Part shown: positions 1-9,485 of the stretch, piece after piece
How the letters are laid out: each line of letters opens with the position of its first letter
Numbering within the stretch: the stretch's first letter is position 1
DNA from: an uncultured Campylobacteraceae bacterium
GTDB taxonomy: Bacteria > Campylobacterota > Campylobacteria > Campylobacterales > Arcobacteraceae
DNA length: 64,000 nt
Assembly: GCA_937138295.1 (NCBI GenBank)
Contig: CAKZOX010000155.1
Location: 58,184-122,183 of the forward strand
Reading direction: 5' to 3'
Notes under the pieces: generated by a model
Databases searched by the model: none
Seen by the model: only the letters and a program-made list of their open reading frames with translations
Told to the model about the DNA's origin: nothing
Program-made: the position numbers and the translations under genes

Positions 1-973
1 TCTTTTGATCTGTTGAAACAGTTTCTTCATCTCTTTCAAGGGTAATGTACTCTACATCATTTAAAGAGTTTATATCTAAATATAAACCATCTTGATAATC
101 TCCAGATGAGAATAATTTTGTTCTAGTGTAGTTTAAATTCCAACCAAAATGCTTATCATTTTTTAAGTTGTTTTTATCTAAATAAGAACTTTTTTCTTTA
201 AAAATACCCGTTTGAAAATTTAAAAATGAGTAAGGTGAATCTGCATGTCTATAATAAACATAAATACCAGCACCTCTAGTTGTTCTTATTTGAGGAACAA
301 ATTCTAAATCATAGTTATCTGCAGGGGCAAAATAAATTGGTTGAGAATAAAATAAACCTTCATTTTCAGAATATCCAACTGAAGGATAAAGTAAACCAGT
401 TCTTCTAGTTGTATCAGTAGAAAAACCTAAATATGGTGTGTAAATTATAGGAATATCTTTGATATAAAGTCTAGTATTATAAGTATTTAACCACTTGTCT
501 TCAGTGTTATAATCAGCACTTGAAGACTTGATTGACCAAAATGGCTCTAAACAGTTACAAGATGAAATTGTAGTAGCATTTAAATCTACAATATTTTCTT
601 TTTTGTTAGTAACATTTGCATTTAGCCAAATATTAGTACTTTTATCAAATAACACAGTGGGATTTTGATAGATATCATTTGTTTTGATATTTAATTTTGC
701 ATATTCAGATTGAGTTTGCAAAGTATTGTTTTTAACAATCATTACATTATCAAAAAGCTCTATTTCATTCTTTTCTTTATTGTATATGATTTTATCAGCA
801 ACTAAGTAATAATCACTTGAATAAGCGACAACCTCTCCTGTTGCTGTAATTATATTAGTTTTAGTATCAATATTATTAGCTAAAATTTGGAATTCTTGAT
901 TCTGCTCTTTTTTAGTATTTGCATTTAATATTGTTGCAGCTAATAAAAGAGACGAGATAGTATATTTAAGCAT
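1..973 (-). CDS. lptD: LptD, LPS-assembly outer-membrane protein (N-terminal part; runs off the window)
   Basis: LptD is the outer-membrane barrel that inserts lipopolysaccharide at the cell surface together with LptE. The reading frame is open from ATG at 973 to the window edge (324 codons). It starts with a signal peptide (MLKYTISSLLLAATILNA), followed by an OstA/LptA-like beta-jellyroll over about residues 25-120. It then enters the barrel, with family-type segments such as GFSTDTTRRTGLLYPS and EFVPQIRTTRGAG. A Cys pair (SCNC) lies near residue 145, where disulfides are known in the family. The start overlaps the stop of the RDD gene by 8 bases, so purD, rdd and lptD are probably cotranscribed. 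The C-terminus is outside the window. Confidence 0.9.
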   Translation of the reverse strand, partial: MLKYTISSLLLAATILNANTKKEQNQEFQILANNIDTKTNIITATGEVVAYSSDYYLVADKIIYNKEKNEIELFDNVMIVKNNTLQTQSEYAKLNIKTNDIYQNPTVLFDKSTNIWLNANVTNKKENIVDLNATTISSCNCLEPFWSIKSSSADYNTEDKWLNTYNTRLYIKDIPIIYTPYLGFSTDTTRRTGLLYPSVGYSENEGLFYSQPIYFAPADNYDLEFVPQIRTTRGAGIYVYYRHADSPYSFLNFQTGIFKEKSSYLDKNNLKNDKHFGWNLNYTRTKLFSSGDYQDGLYLDINSLNDVEYITLERDEETVSTDQK

Positions 974-1400
974 TAACTACCAACGTCTTTCCAGCAAAAT
1001 CATGGAATGTTTTTCTACCTTCGTTGAAAAACCCTATTGCAAATCCAATATAAAAGAACATTTCTGAAACAATTCTTCCAACTGATCTAAATAATGCAGA
1101 TACAATTGAAACTCTACCCCAGTTTTCACTATCAATAACTCTTATTTTCATAATCATTTTACCAACAGTTTGACCATAGTACCAGACAAAAACTGCTTGA
1201 TAAGCAAATTTCAATAATAATAAAGGCATTACTAATTCTACTTTCATTAAGTACATCATACTGTTAGTATCTGTACTAGCATTAGTTAATGCATCCCAAA
1301 ATATCACTATAATTATAAAAGTTACAATTAAATCATCAATTACAAAAGCAAGTGCTCTTTTACTATGACTTGCTAATTGTAAATCATTATCATTTGACAT
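966..1400 (-). CDS. RDD family membrane protein
   Basis: This is a 144-residue integral membrane protein of the RDD family, a poorly understood group of about 150-residue proteins; some members have been linked to ion transport. It begins SKRALAFVIDDLIV, which carries the Arg and Asp residues that name the family. Two to three membrane helices follow (about residues 17-35, 53-75 and 110-125), with the conserved segment QTVGKMIMKIRVID between them. ATG at 1400 is preceded by AAGGTAG. It lies 4 bases after purD and overlaps the lptD start. RDD proteins next to lptD look like a lineage-specific arrangement; any role in envelope assembly is inference. Confidence 0.85.
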   Translation of the reverse strand: MSNDNDLQLASHSKRALAFVIDDLIVTFIIIVIFWDALTNASTDTNSMMYLMKVELVMPLLLLKFAYQAVFVWYYGQTVGKMIMKIRVIDSENWGRVSIVSALFRSVGRIVSEMFFYIGFAIGFFNEGRKTFHDFAGKTLVVNA

Positions 1401-1404
1401 GAAA

Positions 1405-2670
1405 CTACCTTAATGCTTGGTATGCTATATCAGATCTACATTTTTTACCAGCAAAATGAACTTGTCCACAAAGTGCATAAGCTCTATCTCTTGCTTCTTT
1501 AATAGATTTACCAAAACCTACACAAACTAAAACTCTTCCACCTGTTGCCATTAGTTTATCATCATCTAATGTAACACCTGCAAAAGAAATATGAGAATTA
1601 GCAGCTAAATCTTCATCGTTGATTTCATCAACAATAATTTCAGCAGGTGGTGTTGAAGAATATGGATAATCTTTAGACGCCATTACAACACCTACTCCAA
1701 ATTCTTCTTTGATTTTTATATCTAATTTATCAAGTTGTTTAGTTGCACCTTTATAGAAAAGTTCACTAACAGGAGTCTCTAATAATGGCATTAAAATTTC
1801 ACACTCAGGATCACCAAATCTTACATTATATTCTAAAATAATTGGTTCACCTTTTACAACCATAACACCGATAAATAACACACCTTCAAAAGGTGCACCT
1901 TCTTTTTTCATTCCTTCTAAAGTAGGCTTAATTACTCTATCTTCTACTTTTTGATAAATGTCATCATTTACTAAAGGAGTTGGAGCATATGCACCCATAC
2001 CACCTGTGTTTGGTCCTGTATCTCCATCCCCTACTCTTTTGTGGTCTTGTGCTGCTGGTAATACTTTATAGTTATCACCATCACAAATAGCAAAAATTGA
2101 CAATTCATAACCATCTAAAAACTCTTCAACTACAATAGAAGTTCCAGCATCACCAAATGAAGAACCACTTAACATATCAGATGCAGCTTGTTTTGCTTCA
2201 TCTTTACTTTGAGCAATAATTACACCTTTACCTGCACATAAACCATCTGCTTTAACTACAATAGGTTCACTCATAGTATCAATAAAACCATGAGCCTCTT
2301 TTTCATTTGTAGTTTCTATAAACGCTGCTGTTGGTATATTGTATTTCTTTAAAATGTTTTTCATGTAAACTTTAGAACCTTCAAGTTGTGCAGCTGCTGC
2401 ACTTGGTCCGAAAATTGTTAAACCATGTTCTTTAAAAATATCAACAACACCATCTACTAATGGAGCTTCAGGACCTACAATAGTCAAGTCAATAGAATTA
2501 TCTTTAGCCCAAACAGCTAGTTCATTGTAATCTTTAATATTAATATTTGTACCTAATTTATTTGTAGCACCATTTCCAGGCATAAAAAATAGATCGTGAG
2601 CATTTTCTTTCGATATTGCTAAACCAATAGAGTACTCTCTACCACCACTTCCAAGTATTAATATATTCAC
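1405..2670 (-). CDS. purD: PurD, phosphoribosylamine-glycine ligase
   Basis: PurD makes glycinamide ribonucleotide from phosphoribosylamine, glycine and ATP, the second step of de novo purine synthesis. The protein starts [14 protein letters not shown], the family N-terminal signature, and contains the ATP-grasp segments [12 protein letters not shown] and [11 protein letters not shown] place the start at GTG 2668-2670, preceded by AAGGA at a good distance. The open frame reaches 2754, but those 28 extra residues lie over the probable 6S RNA and do not resemble PurD. Length with this start is 421 residues, typical for the family. It is followed closely by the RDD protein and lptD. Confidence 0.95.
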   Translation of the reverse strand: MNILILGSGGREYSIGLAISKENAHDLFFMPGNGATNKLGTNINIKDYNELAVWAKDNSIDLTIVGPEAPLVDGVVDIFKEHGLTIFGPSAAAAQLEGSKVYMKNILKKYNIPTAAFIETTNEKEAHGFIDTMSEPIVVKADGLCAGKGVIIAQSKDEAKQAASDMLSGSSFGDAGTSIVVEEFLDGYELSIFAICDGDNYKVLPAAQDHKRVGDGDTGPNTGGMGAYAPTPLVNDDIYQKVEDRVIKPTLEGMKKEGAPFEGVLFIGVMVVKGEPIILEYNVRFGDPECEILMPLLETPVSELFYKGATKQLDKLDIKIKEEFGVGVVMASKDYPYSSTPPAEIIVDEINDEDLAANSHISFAGVTLDDDKLMATGGRVLVCVGFGKSIKEARDRAYALCGQVHFAGKKCRSDIAYQALR

Positions 2671-2696
2671 TGTAATTCCTTTAAAATCATTATAAT

Positions 2697-2878
2697 AATA
2701 TATCTCCAAATAGCCGTTAACCATCAAAATGGCCCTAAAAGCCAATAACATCATATAAGAGGAATATATTAGGAGCTAAAACGCGATGAAAAGCTGCACA
2801 CAATGTTCACTACATTACATGAAAAAATAAATTATCGGACCCTCAACAATGGAAATCCCGAACTATTCAGATAATATT
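2697..2878 (-). ncRNA. ssrS: Probable 6S RNA
   Basis: This stretch has no convincing coding frame and is about 182 nt, the usual size of 6S RNA. Its two ends pair: CTGAATAG at the 5' end with CTATTTGG at the 3' end gives 8 continuous pairs (with G-U), and the flanking AATATTAT and ATATATT extend the stem. Further inside, CCATTG pairs with TGATGG and CCGATAAT with GTTATTGG, giving the long, interrupted rod of 6S RNA. A GATAAAAT -10 element lies about 7 bases before the predicted 5' end. The position just before purD parallels ssrS beside a folate/purine gene in gammaproteobacteria. No covariance search was possible, so this is a structural inference. Confidence 0.62.
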
Positions 2879-2882
2879 CAAG

Positions 2883-2890
2883 ATTTTATC
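2883..2890 (-). promoter_or_regulatory. -10 element for the probable 6S RNA
   Basis: On the minus strand this reads GATAAAAT, a sigma-70-type -10 box, about 5-7 bases upstream of the 5' end predicted from the closing stem of the RNA. A second AT-rich box (TATTATAGG) lies about 15 bases further upstream. Campylobacterota promoters often lack a clear -35 box, and none is obvious here. Confidence 0.45.
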
Positions 2891-2926
2891 TAAATAACCT
2901 ATAATAAAAGATTAAAAAAGTGCCAA

Positions 2927-3568
2927 TTATTGGATAGATTTAGCCAGTTTAATACAAGCTTCAATTGAAGTTTCTTCACTTACAAAATATTTTGTATTTT
3001 CATGAAACTCTTTAGCAGTAGTTTTTCCTATAGCAATTGCTATAAAACTTTTGTTCCATTTAAAGTTTTTTAAAAAACAATTGTAACTTGAAGGAGAAGT
3101 GAATATAAATATTGAATTCTCTTTAAAATTATAATTCTCCATAGATTTTTTACAAACAGTTTCATAAACTACTTTCTCTTGAATATCAATATTATTATTT
3201 TTTAATATTTCAACTAGTTTTGAAACAGTTTTTTTAGCTCTTAGATATAGAACTCTTTTATCTTTTAAAAGAGGAATAAGTTCTTGGGCAAAATCATTAC
3301 CATGTGACTTTAGACCTGTAAAAACTAAATTACTATTTAATTTTTCTAATTCATTTGCAGTTTTTTTTGCAATAGCATATGAAGGAATATTTTTCCAATC
3401 ATTATTAAAACTATCTACAGCATAAATAGCATTTTTAGATGTGAATATTAGTGCATCATATAGTGAAAAATCTATATTTTGATTAATATAAGATATATCA
3501 AAAACTTCAATATTTTCAATATCTTCATAAGATTTATTACTTAGAAGATATATTTTTTGCATTGTCAT
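2927..3568 (-). CDS. hemD: HemD, uroporphyrinogen-III synthase
   Basis: HemD closes and inverts ring D of hydroxymethylbilane to give uroporphyrinogen III, the branch point to haem, sirohaem and cobalamin. The 213-residue length and low conservation are typical. Recognisable segments are LYDALIFTSKNAIYAV near residue 37, VLYLRAKKTVSKLVEIL near residue 105 and FIFTSPSSYNCFLKNF near residue 155, followed by IAIGKTTAKEF. The first ATG is at 3568, with a second two codons later at 3562; neither has a strong ribosome site. The start overlaps the end of the SulP gene by 32 bases, which suggests translational coupling. The call rests on the overall pattern. Confidence 0.85.
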   Translation of the reverse strand: MTMQKIYLLSNKSYEDIENIEVFDISYINQNIDFSLYDALIFTSKNAIYAVDSFNNDWKNIPSYAIAKKTANELEKLNSNLVFTGLKSHGNDFAQELIPLLKDKRVLYLRAKKTVSKLVEILKNNNIDIQEKVVYETVCKKSMENYNFKENSIFIFTSPSSYNCFLKNFKWNKSFIAIAIGKTTAKEFHENTKYFVSEETSIEACIKLAKSIQ

Positions 3569-5126
3569 AATTTTTTTCTTGAACTCTATTTACAGCATCA
3601 TCTATGTTATTGTAAATTTTTACATTTGGAAAGTTCACTTTATTTTGAATATTTTGTAATTTTCTTTTATGTCTATATTTCATAACTAAAATTACTTTTA
3701 TATTTCTCTCGTGAAGTTTTTCAATAATCTCTTGAAGAGTTAAAAGTGCTGATAAATCTAAAAATGTAACCTTTTTACAATCAAAAATCACATATTTTCT
3801 AGTAGCTATATTATCTAGTTTTTCTTCAAGCATAGAAATTGTTCCAAAGAATAATGAACCATCAATTCTAATAACTTCAATATCTATGTTATCAATTTCA
3901 ATATCAAATGTAGAACTCTTAGGTTTTGTTTTGATTCTAGTATTTTTAGATAACTGATATACAGCTAAAATTGAAGCGATTGTAATACCCGCACCAACAG
4001 CCATTATTAAATCAACAAATACAGTTAATAATAAAACTGTCATCATAATAACAAGTTCATTTTTATTGATTTTACCGATTATTTTAAAAAATCTATAGTC
4101 TAATATTTCTAATCCAACTTTTACTAAAATACCAGCTAAAACAGGTAGAGGAATATGTTGTGCAAATGGAGCTAAAACTAATACAATAAGCAAAAGGGTA
4201 ATTGAATGAACAATACCTGATATCATATTTGTTCCACCGCTATTTATGTTTATAACCGTTCTCATTGTAGCACCAGCACCAGGAATTGCCCCAAAGAATG
4301 AACAAACAGCATTACCAATACCTTGACCATAAAGCTCTTTATTTGAGTTATGTTTTGTCTTTGTAATTGAATCAGCGACTAATGAAGTTAGAAGTGAATC
4401 AATTGAACCTAATAATGCTAATGTAATTGATAACATTATAATAGTATCAGCTTGCATTAAATCAAAAGAAAAAGGAAGATTAAAATCAGGAAATCCCATA
4501 GGAATTTCACCTATAGTTTTCACGTCATATTGTGCATAATATGAGAAAAGTGTAACCGCAACTAATGCAATTAAAGCACTAGGTACGATTTTTGAAACTT
4601 TTTTAGGTGTAAAAAACATTATTGCTAATGTAATTGAAGCAATAGTAAATGCCTGAATATTGGCCATAGAAATAGTTTCAGGTATTTTAGAAAGTGTAAA
4701 TAATATTTTTCCATAGCTCTCAACACCTAAAAATGGGTTGATTTGAAGAATGATAATAATAATACCAACACCACTCATAAAACCTGAAATCACAGGATAA
4801 GGAATATACTTTATCCATCTACCCAAGTTTACCATAGCAAATGATATTTGAATAAGACCTGCGAGAAATATTACGAACATTACTGAGTTAATATCGCCAG
4901 GAAAAGCTACAAATGCTGAAGCTGTTACTACAGTCATAGGACCTGTTGGACCAGATATTTGGGTTTTTGTACCTCCAAATACAGCTGCAAAAAAACCTAA
5001 TATAATAGCACCATAAAGTCCTGCTATTGCTCCAGCACCACTTGCAACACCAAATGCAAGTGCTAGTGGTAAAGCAACAACAGCTGCAGTAATACCTGCA
5101 AAAATGTTGTTTTTAATATCACTCAT
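3537..5126 (-). CDS. SulP family inorganic anion transporter with STAS domain
   Basis: This is an inner-membrane SulP transporter; the family moves sulfate, bicarbonate, nitrate or organic anions, and the substrate cannot be read from the sequence. The transmembrane core covers about residues 1-390, with the signature GTKTQISGPTGPMTVV near residue 50 and ADSITKTKHNSNKELYGQGIGN near residue 250. A cytoplasmic STAS domain follows from about residue 410 (EVIRIDGSLFFGT, VIFDCKKVTFLDLSALLTL). I prefer ATG at 5126, with AAGG about 8 bases upstream, over the TTG one codon earlier. It sits 15 bases after der and overlaps hemD. No carbonic anhydrase gene is adjacent to support a bicarbonate role. Confidence 0.9.
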   Translation of the reverse strand: MSDIKNNIFAGITAAVVALPLALAFGVASGAGAIAGLYGAIILGFFAAVFGGTKTQISGPTGPMTVVTASAFVAFPGDINSVMFVIFLAGLIQISFAMVNLGRWIKYIPYPVISGFMSGVGIIIIILQINPFLGVESYGKILFTLSKIPETISMANIQAFTIASITLAIMFFTPKKVSKIVPSALIALVAVTLFSYYAQYDVKTIGEIPMGFPDFNLPFSFDLMQADTIIMLSITLALLGSIDSLLTSLVADSITKTKHNSNKELYGQGIGNAVCSFFGAIPGAGATMRTVININSGGTNMISGIVHSITLLLIVLVLAPFAQHIPLPVLAGILVKVGLEILDYRFFKIIGKINKNELVIMMTVLLLTVFVDLIMAVGAGITIASILAVYQLSKNTRIKTKPKSSTFDIEIDNIDIEVIRIDGSLFFGTISMLEEKLDNIATRKYVIFDCKKVTFLDLSALLTLQEIIEKLHERNIKVILVMKYRHKRKLQNIQNKVNFPNVKIYNNIDDAVNRVQEKNYDNAKNISSK

Positions 5127-5141
5127 CAAAAAGCCTTGAGT

Positions 5142-6566
5142 TTAAATTTTATCTAATTCCTCTTCATCAACTAGATTATCTCTTTTTCCTCTAGAAATAA
5201 TATGTATAGGAGTACCTTCAAAGTTAAAGTTTTCCCTTAGATAATTTATTAAATATCTTTTGTAAGAGAAATGCAATAAATTAGGTTTATTCATAATTAA
5301 GGCAATTCTAGGAGGTTTATTTTGAAATTGAGTTGCATAATATATTCTTAAATAAGCACCATTTGGACTTGGTAATGCATGTCTTATAGTTGCTTCCTCA
5401 ATTACTTTATTTAATTTAGAAGTTGGAATTCTTTGAGTATAGTTTTCAAACACTTCAAAGATTTTGTTTTTTAGCCTATCAATACTTCTTCCTGTTTTTG
5501 CAGATGTAGCAATAATAGGTGCAAAATATAAAAATCTAAATCTTCTTCTAATTTCTTCTTCAAACTTATCAAAAGTATCTTGATTTTCATCCCATTTATT
5601 TAAAACAATAATAGTTGCTAGTCCAAACTCATCAACAAGTCCAGCAATTTTTTCATCAAGTTCTGTTAAAGTATCAGATGCATCAAGAACAAGTAATGCT
5701 ACATTTGCTTTTGCAAGCATATTTCTAGTTCTCATTAAAGCATATTTTTCAATACCCTCAATTTTACCTTTTCTTCTAAGACCTGCTGTGTCAACAAAAG
5801 TTACCATTTTATCATTTAATTCCACTGTTTCATCAACAGGGTCAATTGTAGTACCTGCTACACTTGAAACGACTGATCTTTCTTCACCTAATAATGCATT
5901 TAAAGTAGAAGATTTTCCAACATTTACCCTACCAATTATAGCAATATTGATTTCATCGTTGTTGTCAAAGTTTTCATCAATTGATTCTAAATCTTCATCA
6001 TCAAATGCAAACTCATCTTCATCATCAACTACTTCATTTACATTAATTGTTTCAGGGTTTTCTGGTAGTTTATTATAAAGCCATTCAAATAAAGTTTTAG
6101 TACCTCTGTTGTGAGAAACAGAAATACCAAACATATCTTCATCATTAATACCAAATTCGTAAAAGTCCCAAACTCTTTCTTTTTCTTTATCATTATCAAT
6201 TTTATTAATAACTAAAGCAAGCTCTTTATTTAAAGCTTGAAGCTCATAAAATAGTTCTTTATCTTTATCATCAGGAATTTTCTTTCCATCTACCATAAAA
6301 AGTATTATATCAGCCTCTTTAGCAGTTTCAATAGCTTTTCTTTTTACATGAGAAAAGATTAAATCATTAGTTTCATCAATTCCACCAGTATCTAACATTA
6401 AAGCTTTTTTGTCTAAAACTTCAATAACTTGTTTTTTAATATCTCTAGTTGTTCCTGCTAAATCAGATACAATTGCAATTTTTTCTTTAGCAATTCTATT
6501 AAATAGAGATGATTTTCCAACATTAGGTTGCCCAATTAGGGCTATTTTTAGTAATTCTTCATTCAT
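5142..6566 (-). CDS. der: Der (EngA), double-Era-like GTPase for 50S ribosome assembly
   Basis: Der has two tandem GTPase domains and a KH-like C-terminal domain and is needed for maturation of the large ribosomal subunit. Both P-loops are visible, GQPNVGKS near residue 12 and GRVNVGKS near residue 212, each followed by a switch region (AGTTRD; AGTTID), a DTGG or DTAG motif and a base-recognition motif (NKID; NKWD). The acidic linker between the domains, about residues 177-205 and rich in D and E, is long. The KH-like domain occupies roughly residues 375-474. Total length of 474 fits the family. It is probably cotranscribed with sulP and hemD downstream. Confidence 0.97.
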   Translation of the reverse strand: MNEELLKIALIGQPNVGKSSLFNRIAKEKIAIVSDLAGTTRDIKKQVIEVLDKKALMLDTGGIDETNDLIFSHVKRKAIETAKEADIILFMVDGKKIPDDKDKELFYELQALNKELALVINKIDNDKEKERVWDFYEFGINDEDMFGISVSHNRGTKTLFEWLYNKLPENPETINVNEVVDDEDEFAFDDEDLESIDENFDNNDEINIAIIGRVNVGKSSTLNALLGEERSVVSSVAGTTIDPVDETVELNDKMVTFVDTAGLRRKGKIEGIEKYALMRTRNMLAKANVALLVLDASDTLTELDEKIAGLVDEFGLATIIVLNKWDENQDTFDKFEEEIRRRFRFLYFAPIIATSAKTGRSIDRLKNKIFEVFENYTQRIPTSKLNKVIEEATIRHALPSPNGAYLRIYYATQFQNKPPRIALIMNKPNLLHFSYKRYLINYLRENFNFEGTPIHIISRGKRDNLVDEEELDKI

Positions 6567-6590
6567 AAGTGTTATATTACCTTAATTTTT

Positions 6591-6630
6591 AAATAAAAAA
6601 AAGGTATCAACAAAATGTTGATACCTTTTT
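6591..6630 (-). terminator. Intrinsic terminator after hpf
   Basis: A perfect 12-bp stem (AAGGTATCAACA, 3-base loop, TGTTGATACCTT) is followed on the minus strand by a run of eight T. It lies 20 bases past the hpf stop and just before der, so it separates the two transcripts. A T run on the other side (TTTTT at 6626-6630) could also make it work on the plus strand. Confidence 0.85.
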
Positions 6631-6649
6631 GCGAGTTTAAAAGGGTTTA

Positions 6650-7192
6650 TTAGTATAAACCAAATTTTCCTTCTTCACTTTTTCTGTAAAGTACTCTCAT
6701 GTTATCATCTTTGTCATAAAATACTTTAAATGCAGCATCAGAAGATTTTAAATCATTTAGAGCTTCTTCAATATCCATTGGTTTGTAAGATTGTAATCTT
6801 GCTGGTTCAATTTCATTGTCTAATCTGTCTAATTCATTTGCAATTTCATCTTCAATAACTTTTAATTCAACTTCAGTTAATTTCGTAGCTTTATGCCCAG
6901 AAATCTTATCATGATGTCTTCTTAAAACTTTTGAAACTCTATCTACTGCAATATCAATTGCAGAATATAAATCTTTATCTTTTTGTTTAACAACAACAGT
7001 GTCTAAATGAGCAATGTTTAATGTAAATTCAAAAGAAAAAGCTTTTTTACCATGTTTCTCTTCTTGATCGATGATCGCGTTAACTGAAATAATGTCTAAA
7101 TTATATTTTTTGAATATTTCTATTGAGCTATTGATATAATCTTTAATTGGCTCTGTTAAATCTAAATGTCTTCCTACAATACTTGTATTCAT
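6650..7192 (-). CDS. hpf: Hpf, long-form ribosome hibernation-promoting factor
   Basis: Hpf binds the 30S decoding region and, in its long form, dimerises to give inactive 100S ribosomes in stationary phase or under stress. Residues 1-100 form the S30AE domain (SIVGRHLDLTEPIKDYI at the start; VDRVSKVLRRHHDKISGHK near residue 85). Residues about 125-180 are the dimerisation domain (YKPMDIEEALNDL, DAAFKVFYDKDDNMRVLYR), which defines the long form. Length 180 is typical. It is flanked by its own promoter and a strong terminator, so it is monocistronic, which fits independent growth-phase control. Confidence 0.95.
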   Translation of the reverse strand: MNTSIVGRHLDLTEPIKDYINSSIEIFKKYNLDIISVNAIIDQEEKHGKKAFSFEFTLNIAHLDTVVVKQKDKDLYSAIDIAVDRVSKVLRRHHDKISGHKATKLTEVELKVIEDEIANELDRLDNEIEPARLQSYKPMDIEEALNDLKSSDAAFKVFYDKDDNMRVLYRKSEEGKFGLY

Positions 7193-7218
7193 AACAAACT
7201 CCTTAATGTAATTTATAA

Positions 7219-7224
7219 ATTATA
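7219..7224 (-). promoter_or_regulatory. -10 element of the hpf promoter
   Basis: The minus strand reads TGTTATAAT here, a perfect TATAAT preceded by a TG three bases upstream, about 30 bases before the hpf start codon. AAGGAG follows as the ribosome site. The 5' untranslated region would be about 20 bases. Confidence 0.5.
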
Positions 7225-7279
7225 ACATATTAAATATTAATAAATTCTTCAATTTTTACTTACATAACCCTTAAAATAA

Positions 7280-9475
7280 CTATATAAGAATTTCTCTATT
7301 ACCTTTTGTATTAGCTTCAGATAAAACACCTGTATGTTCTAATTGCTCAACAATTGTAGCAGCTCTGTTATAACCAATTCTTAGTTTTCTTTGAATATAA
7401 GAAATAGAAGTTTTCTTTTCATTTAATACAATCATTTTTGCATCTTCATATAATTCATCTAAATCATTTACATCAAGAACTGAAGTATCATCACTAGAAC
7501 TAACTGATTTATCTTTTATAAAGTTCATATCATATTGAACTTCTCTTTGATCTTTTAAGAAATCTACTACTTTTTCAATTTCATCTTCACTTGACCAAGG
7601 TGCATGTATTCTAACAAGTCCTGACATTCCAGGAGGTGTAAATAACATATCTCCTCGTCCTAAAAGTGATTCAGCACCCATTGAATCTAAAATAATTTTA
7701 GAATCAACTTTTTGTCCTACTTTATATGATAATCTACTAGGTAAATTTGCTTTGATTAATCCAGTTACTACATCAACTGAAGGTCTTTGTGTTGCAACGA
7801 TTAAGTGAATACCTGAAGCCCTTGCCATTTGAGCAAGTCTTGCAATTGAGTATTCAACATCTTTACCACTTGTCATCATTAGGTCAGCTAACTCATCAAT
7901 AACTACTACAATATAAGGGAATGGTTCATAACCTTCTTTTTTTGCTTTTTCATTGTAGTTTTCAATGTTTTTAGTTTTCGTTTGAGACATTAATGTGTAT
8001 CTTCTCTCCATTTCTGCAACCATATTTGATAATGCATTAATAGCATCACCTGCTTTAGTAATCACAGGTGTTAGAAGATGAGGAATATCATTATACATAG
8101 AAAACTCTAGCATTTTAGGATCAATCATAACTAATTTTAAGTTATCTGGAGAGTTCTTATATAATAAAGACAAAATCATAGAATTTATACCAACTGATTT
8201 ACCTGAACCAGTTGTACCTGCAATAAGTAAGTGAGGTAATTTTTTCAAATCAGTAATAAAAGGTTTACCAACTATATCTTTACCTAAAATAATAGTTAGT
8301 GGTGATTTTGCATTTTGAAATAATTCACTATCAAGCATCTCTTTTAAATAAATAGTTTGTACATCATCATTTGGAACTTCAATTCCCACTACATCTTTAC
8401 CAGGAATTGGAGCTTGAATTCTAATTGTTTGAGCTTTTAAAGCCATAGCTAAATCATCTTGTAGATTTAAAATCTTAGAAACTTTTACATTTGGAGCTGG
8501 TTTAAACTCAAAAGTTGTAACAACAGGACCTGTATAAGTTCTTACTACATCACCATCAATTTTAAACATTGATAATTTATCAAGTAAATCTTCAATTTTT
8601 TTATCTATAAAACTTTCTGATACCTTAGATTTTTTATCTTTAGGACCTTCTTGAAAGAATTTTGTAGGTGGTAAAATAAAATCTTTAGGTTTTTCTGTAT
8701 CACCCAATTCAATTTCATCTAAAAGCTTTTTATTTTCTTCTAATTCATCTACAATAATATTACTATGAGATTCACTAGCGGGCTTTTCTTCTTTTATTTC
8801 TTCAATTACTACTTCTTCTGTTTGATTTTGAATATCAAAAAGTGAATTAATTTCTTCAGTTGAAGGTTCATTTTCTTTTATTTCTTCAATGATTATTTCA
8901 GCTGTGTCACCCTCTTCTTTAACTTTAACTTGAGGTTCTTTTTTTATAGATGCAGGTTTAACTACAGCTCTTTTAACATTTGTTTTATTAGTTTCATTAT
9001 CTATTTTAGAAAATGGATTTTTTACATTTGGTTTTAGATTAGGAAGCCTTAATACAGGCATTTTAACTTCATTGTTATCAACAAAGATTAATGCACAGAT
9101 TGCATAACCTATTAAAACAAAAATAAATAATCCAGCATTACCTATGTATGGCCCTAAATCAGCAACTAAAATATTTCCGATTTCACCATAATCACTAACT
9201 AAAGATTGTAATATTAAAGATGAAAAAACAAATAAGGTTAATACTAACATCGAAATAGAAATATTTACAATATCAGCTTTTTTAAATACTACTTGATAAA
9301 TTGGATATAAAAAGAATAGTAAAAATACATATGCAAAATATCCAAAATAATTCAGTAAAGCCAAAGAAAAATTAGCGCCTAATTTTCCTACTATTGAAGA
9401 ATCTTGAATTATTAAAGATATTTGTAAATAAGCTAGAATAAATACTATTATTGTTGATATAATTTTTTTAGCTAT
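7280..9475 (-). CDS. ftsK: FtsK, DNA translocase at the division septum; apparent ATA start codon
   Basis: FtsK pumps chromosomal DNA through the closing septum and activates dimer resolution. The protein has an N-terminal membrane domain of four helices, an acidic linker (about residues 150-290), a RecA-like motor with Walker A GTTGSGKS and Walker B VVVIDELADLM, and a C-terminal winged-helix gamma domain (SYIQRKLRIGYNRAATIVEQLEHTG). The first ATG/GTG/TTG codon in frame is TTG at 9364, but it has no ribosome site and would cut away the first membrane helix. The open frame continues upstream to 9475, where ATA follows AAAGGG by six bases and starts AKKIISTIIVFILAYLQ, the expected first helix. 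I therefore extend to 9475. A stop closes the frame just upstream. The motor assignment is certain; the start is inference. Confidence 0.85.
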   Translation of the reverse strand: MAKKIISTIIVFILAYLQISLIIQDSSIVGKLGANFSLALLNYFGYFAYVFLLFFLYPIYQVVFKKADIVNISISMLVLTLFVFSSLILQSLVSDYGEIGNILVADLGPYIGNAGLFIFVLIGYAICALIFVDNNEVKMPVLRLPNLKPNVKNPFSKIDNETNKTNVKRAVVKPASIKKEPQVKVKEEGDTAEIIIEEIKENEPSTEEINSLFDIQNQTEEVVIEEIKEEKPASESHSNIIVDELEENKKLLDEIELGDTEKPKDFILPPTKFFQEGPKDKKSKVSESFIDKKIEDLLDKLSMFKIDGDVVRTYTGPVVTTFEFKPAPNVKVSKILNLQDDLAMALKAQTIRIQAPIPGKDVVGIEVPNDDVQTIYLKEMLDSELFQNAKSPLTIILGKDIVGKPFITDLKKLPHLLIAGTTGSGKSVGINSMILSLLYKNSPDNLKLVMIDPKMLEFSMYNDIPHLLTPVITKAGDAINALSNMVAEMERRYTLMSQTKTKNIENYNEKAKKEGYEPFPYIVVVIDELADLMMTSGKDVEYSIARLAQMARASGIHLIVATQRPSVDVVTGLIKANLPSRLSYKVGQKVDSKIILDSMGAESLLGRGDMLFTPPGMSGLVRIHAPWSSEDEIEKVVDFLKDQREVQYDMNFIKDKSVSSSDDTSVLDVNDLDELYEDAKMIVLNEKKTSISYIQRKLRIGYNRAATIVEQLEHTGVLSEANTKGNREILI

Positions 9476-9485
9476 TGGAGACCCT

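Noticed and set aside
2671..2754. N-terminal extension of the purD frame by 28 codons
   Set aside because: It overlies the 3' arm of the probable 6S RNA and is not similar to PurD; GTG 2670 has a ribosome site and the family N-terminus follows directly.
3537..3568. hemD/sulP overlap as a frameshift or assembly error
   Set aside because: Both proteins look complete at these ends, and a 32-base overlap is compatible with coupled translation.
5788..6078. Plus-strand frame of 96 codons inside der
   Set aside because: It is antisense to the conserved second GTPase domain and linker of Der; Ser-rich composition is the mirror of D/E-rich codons.
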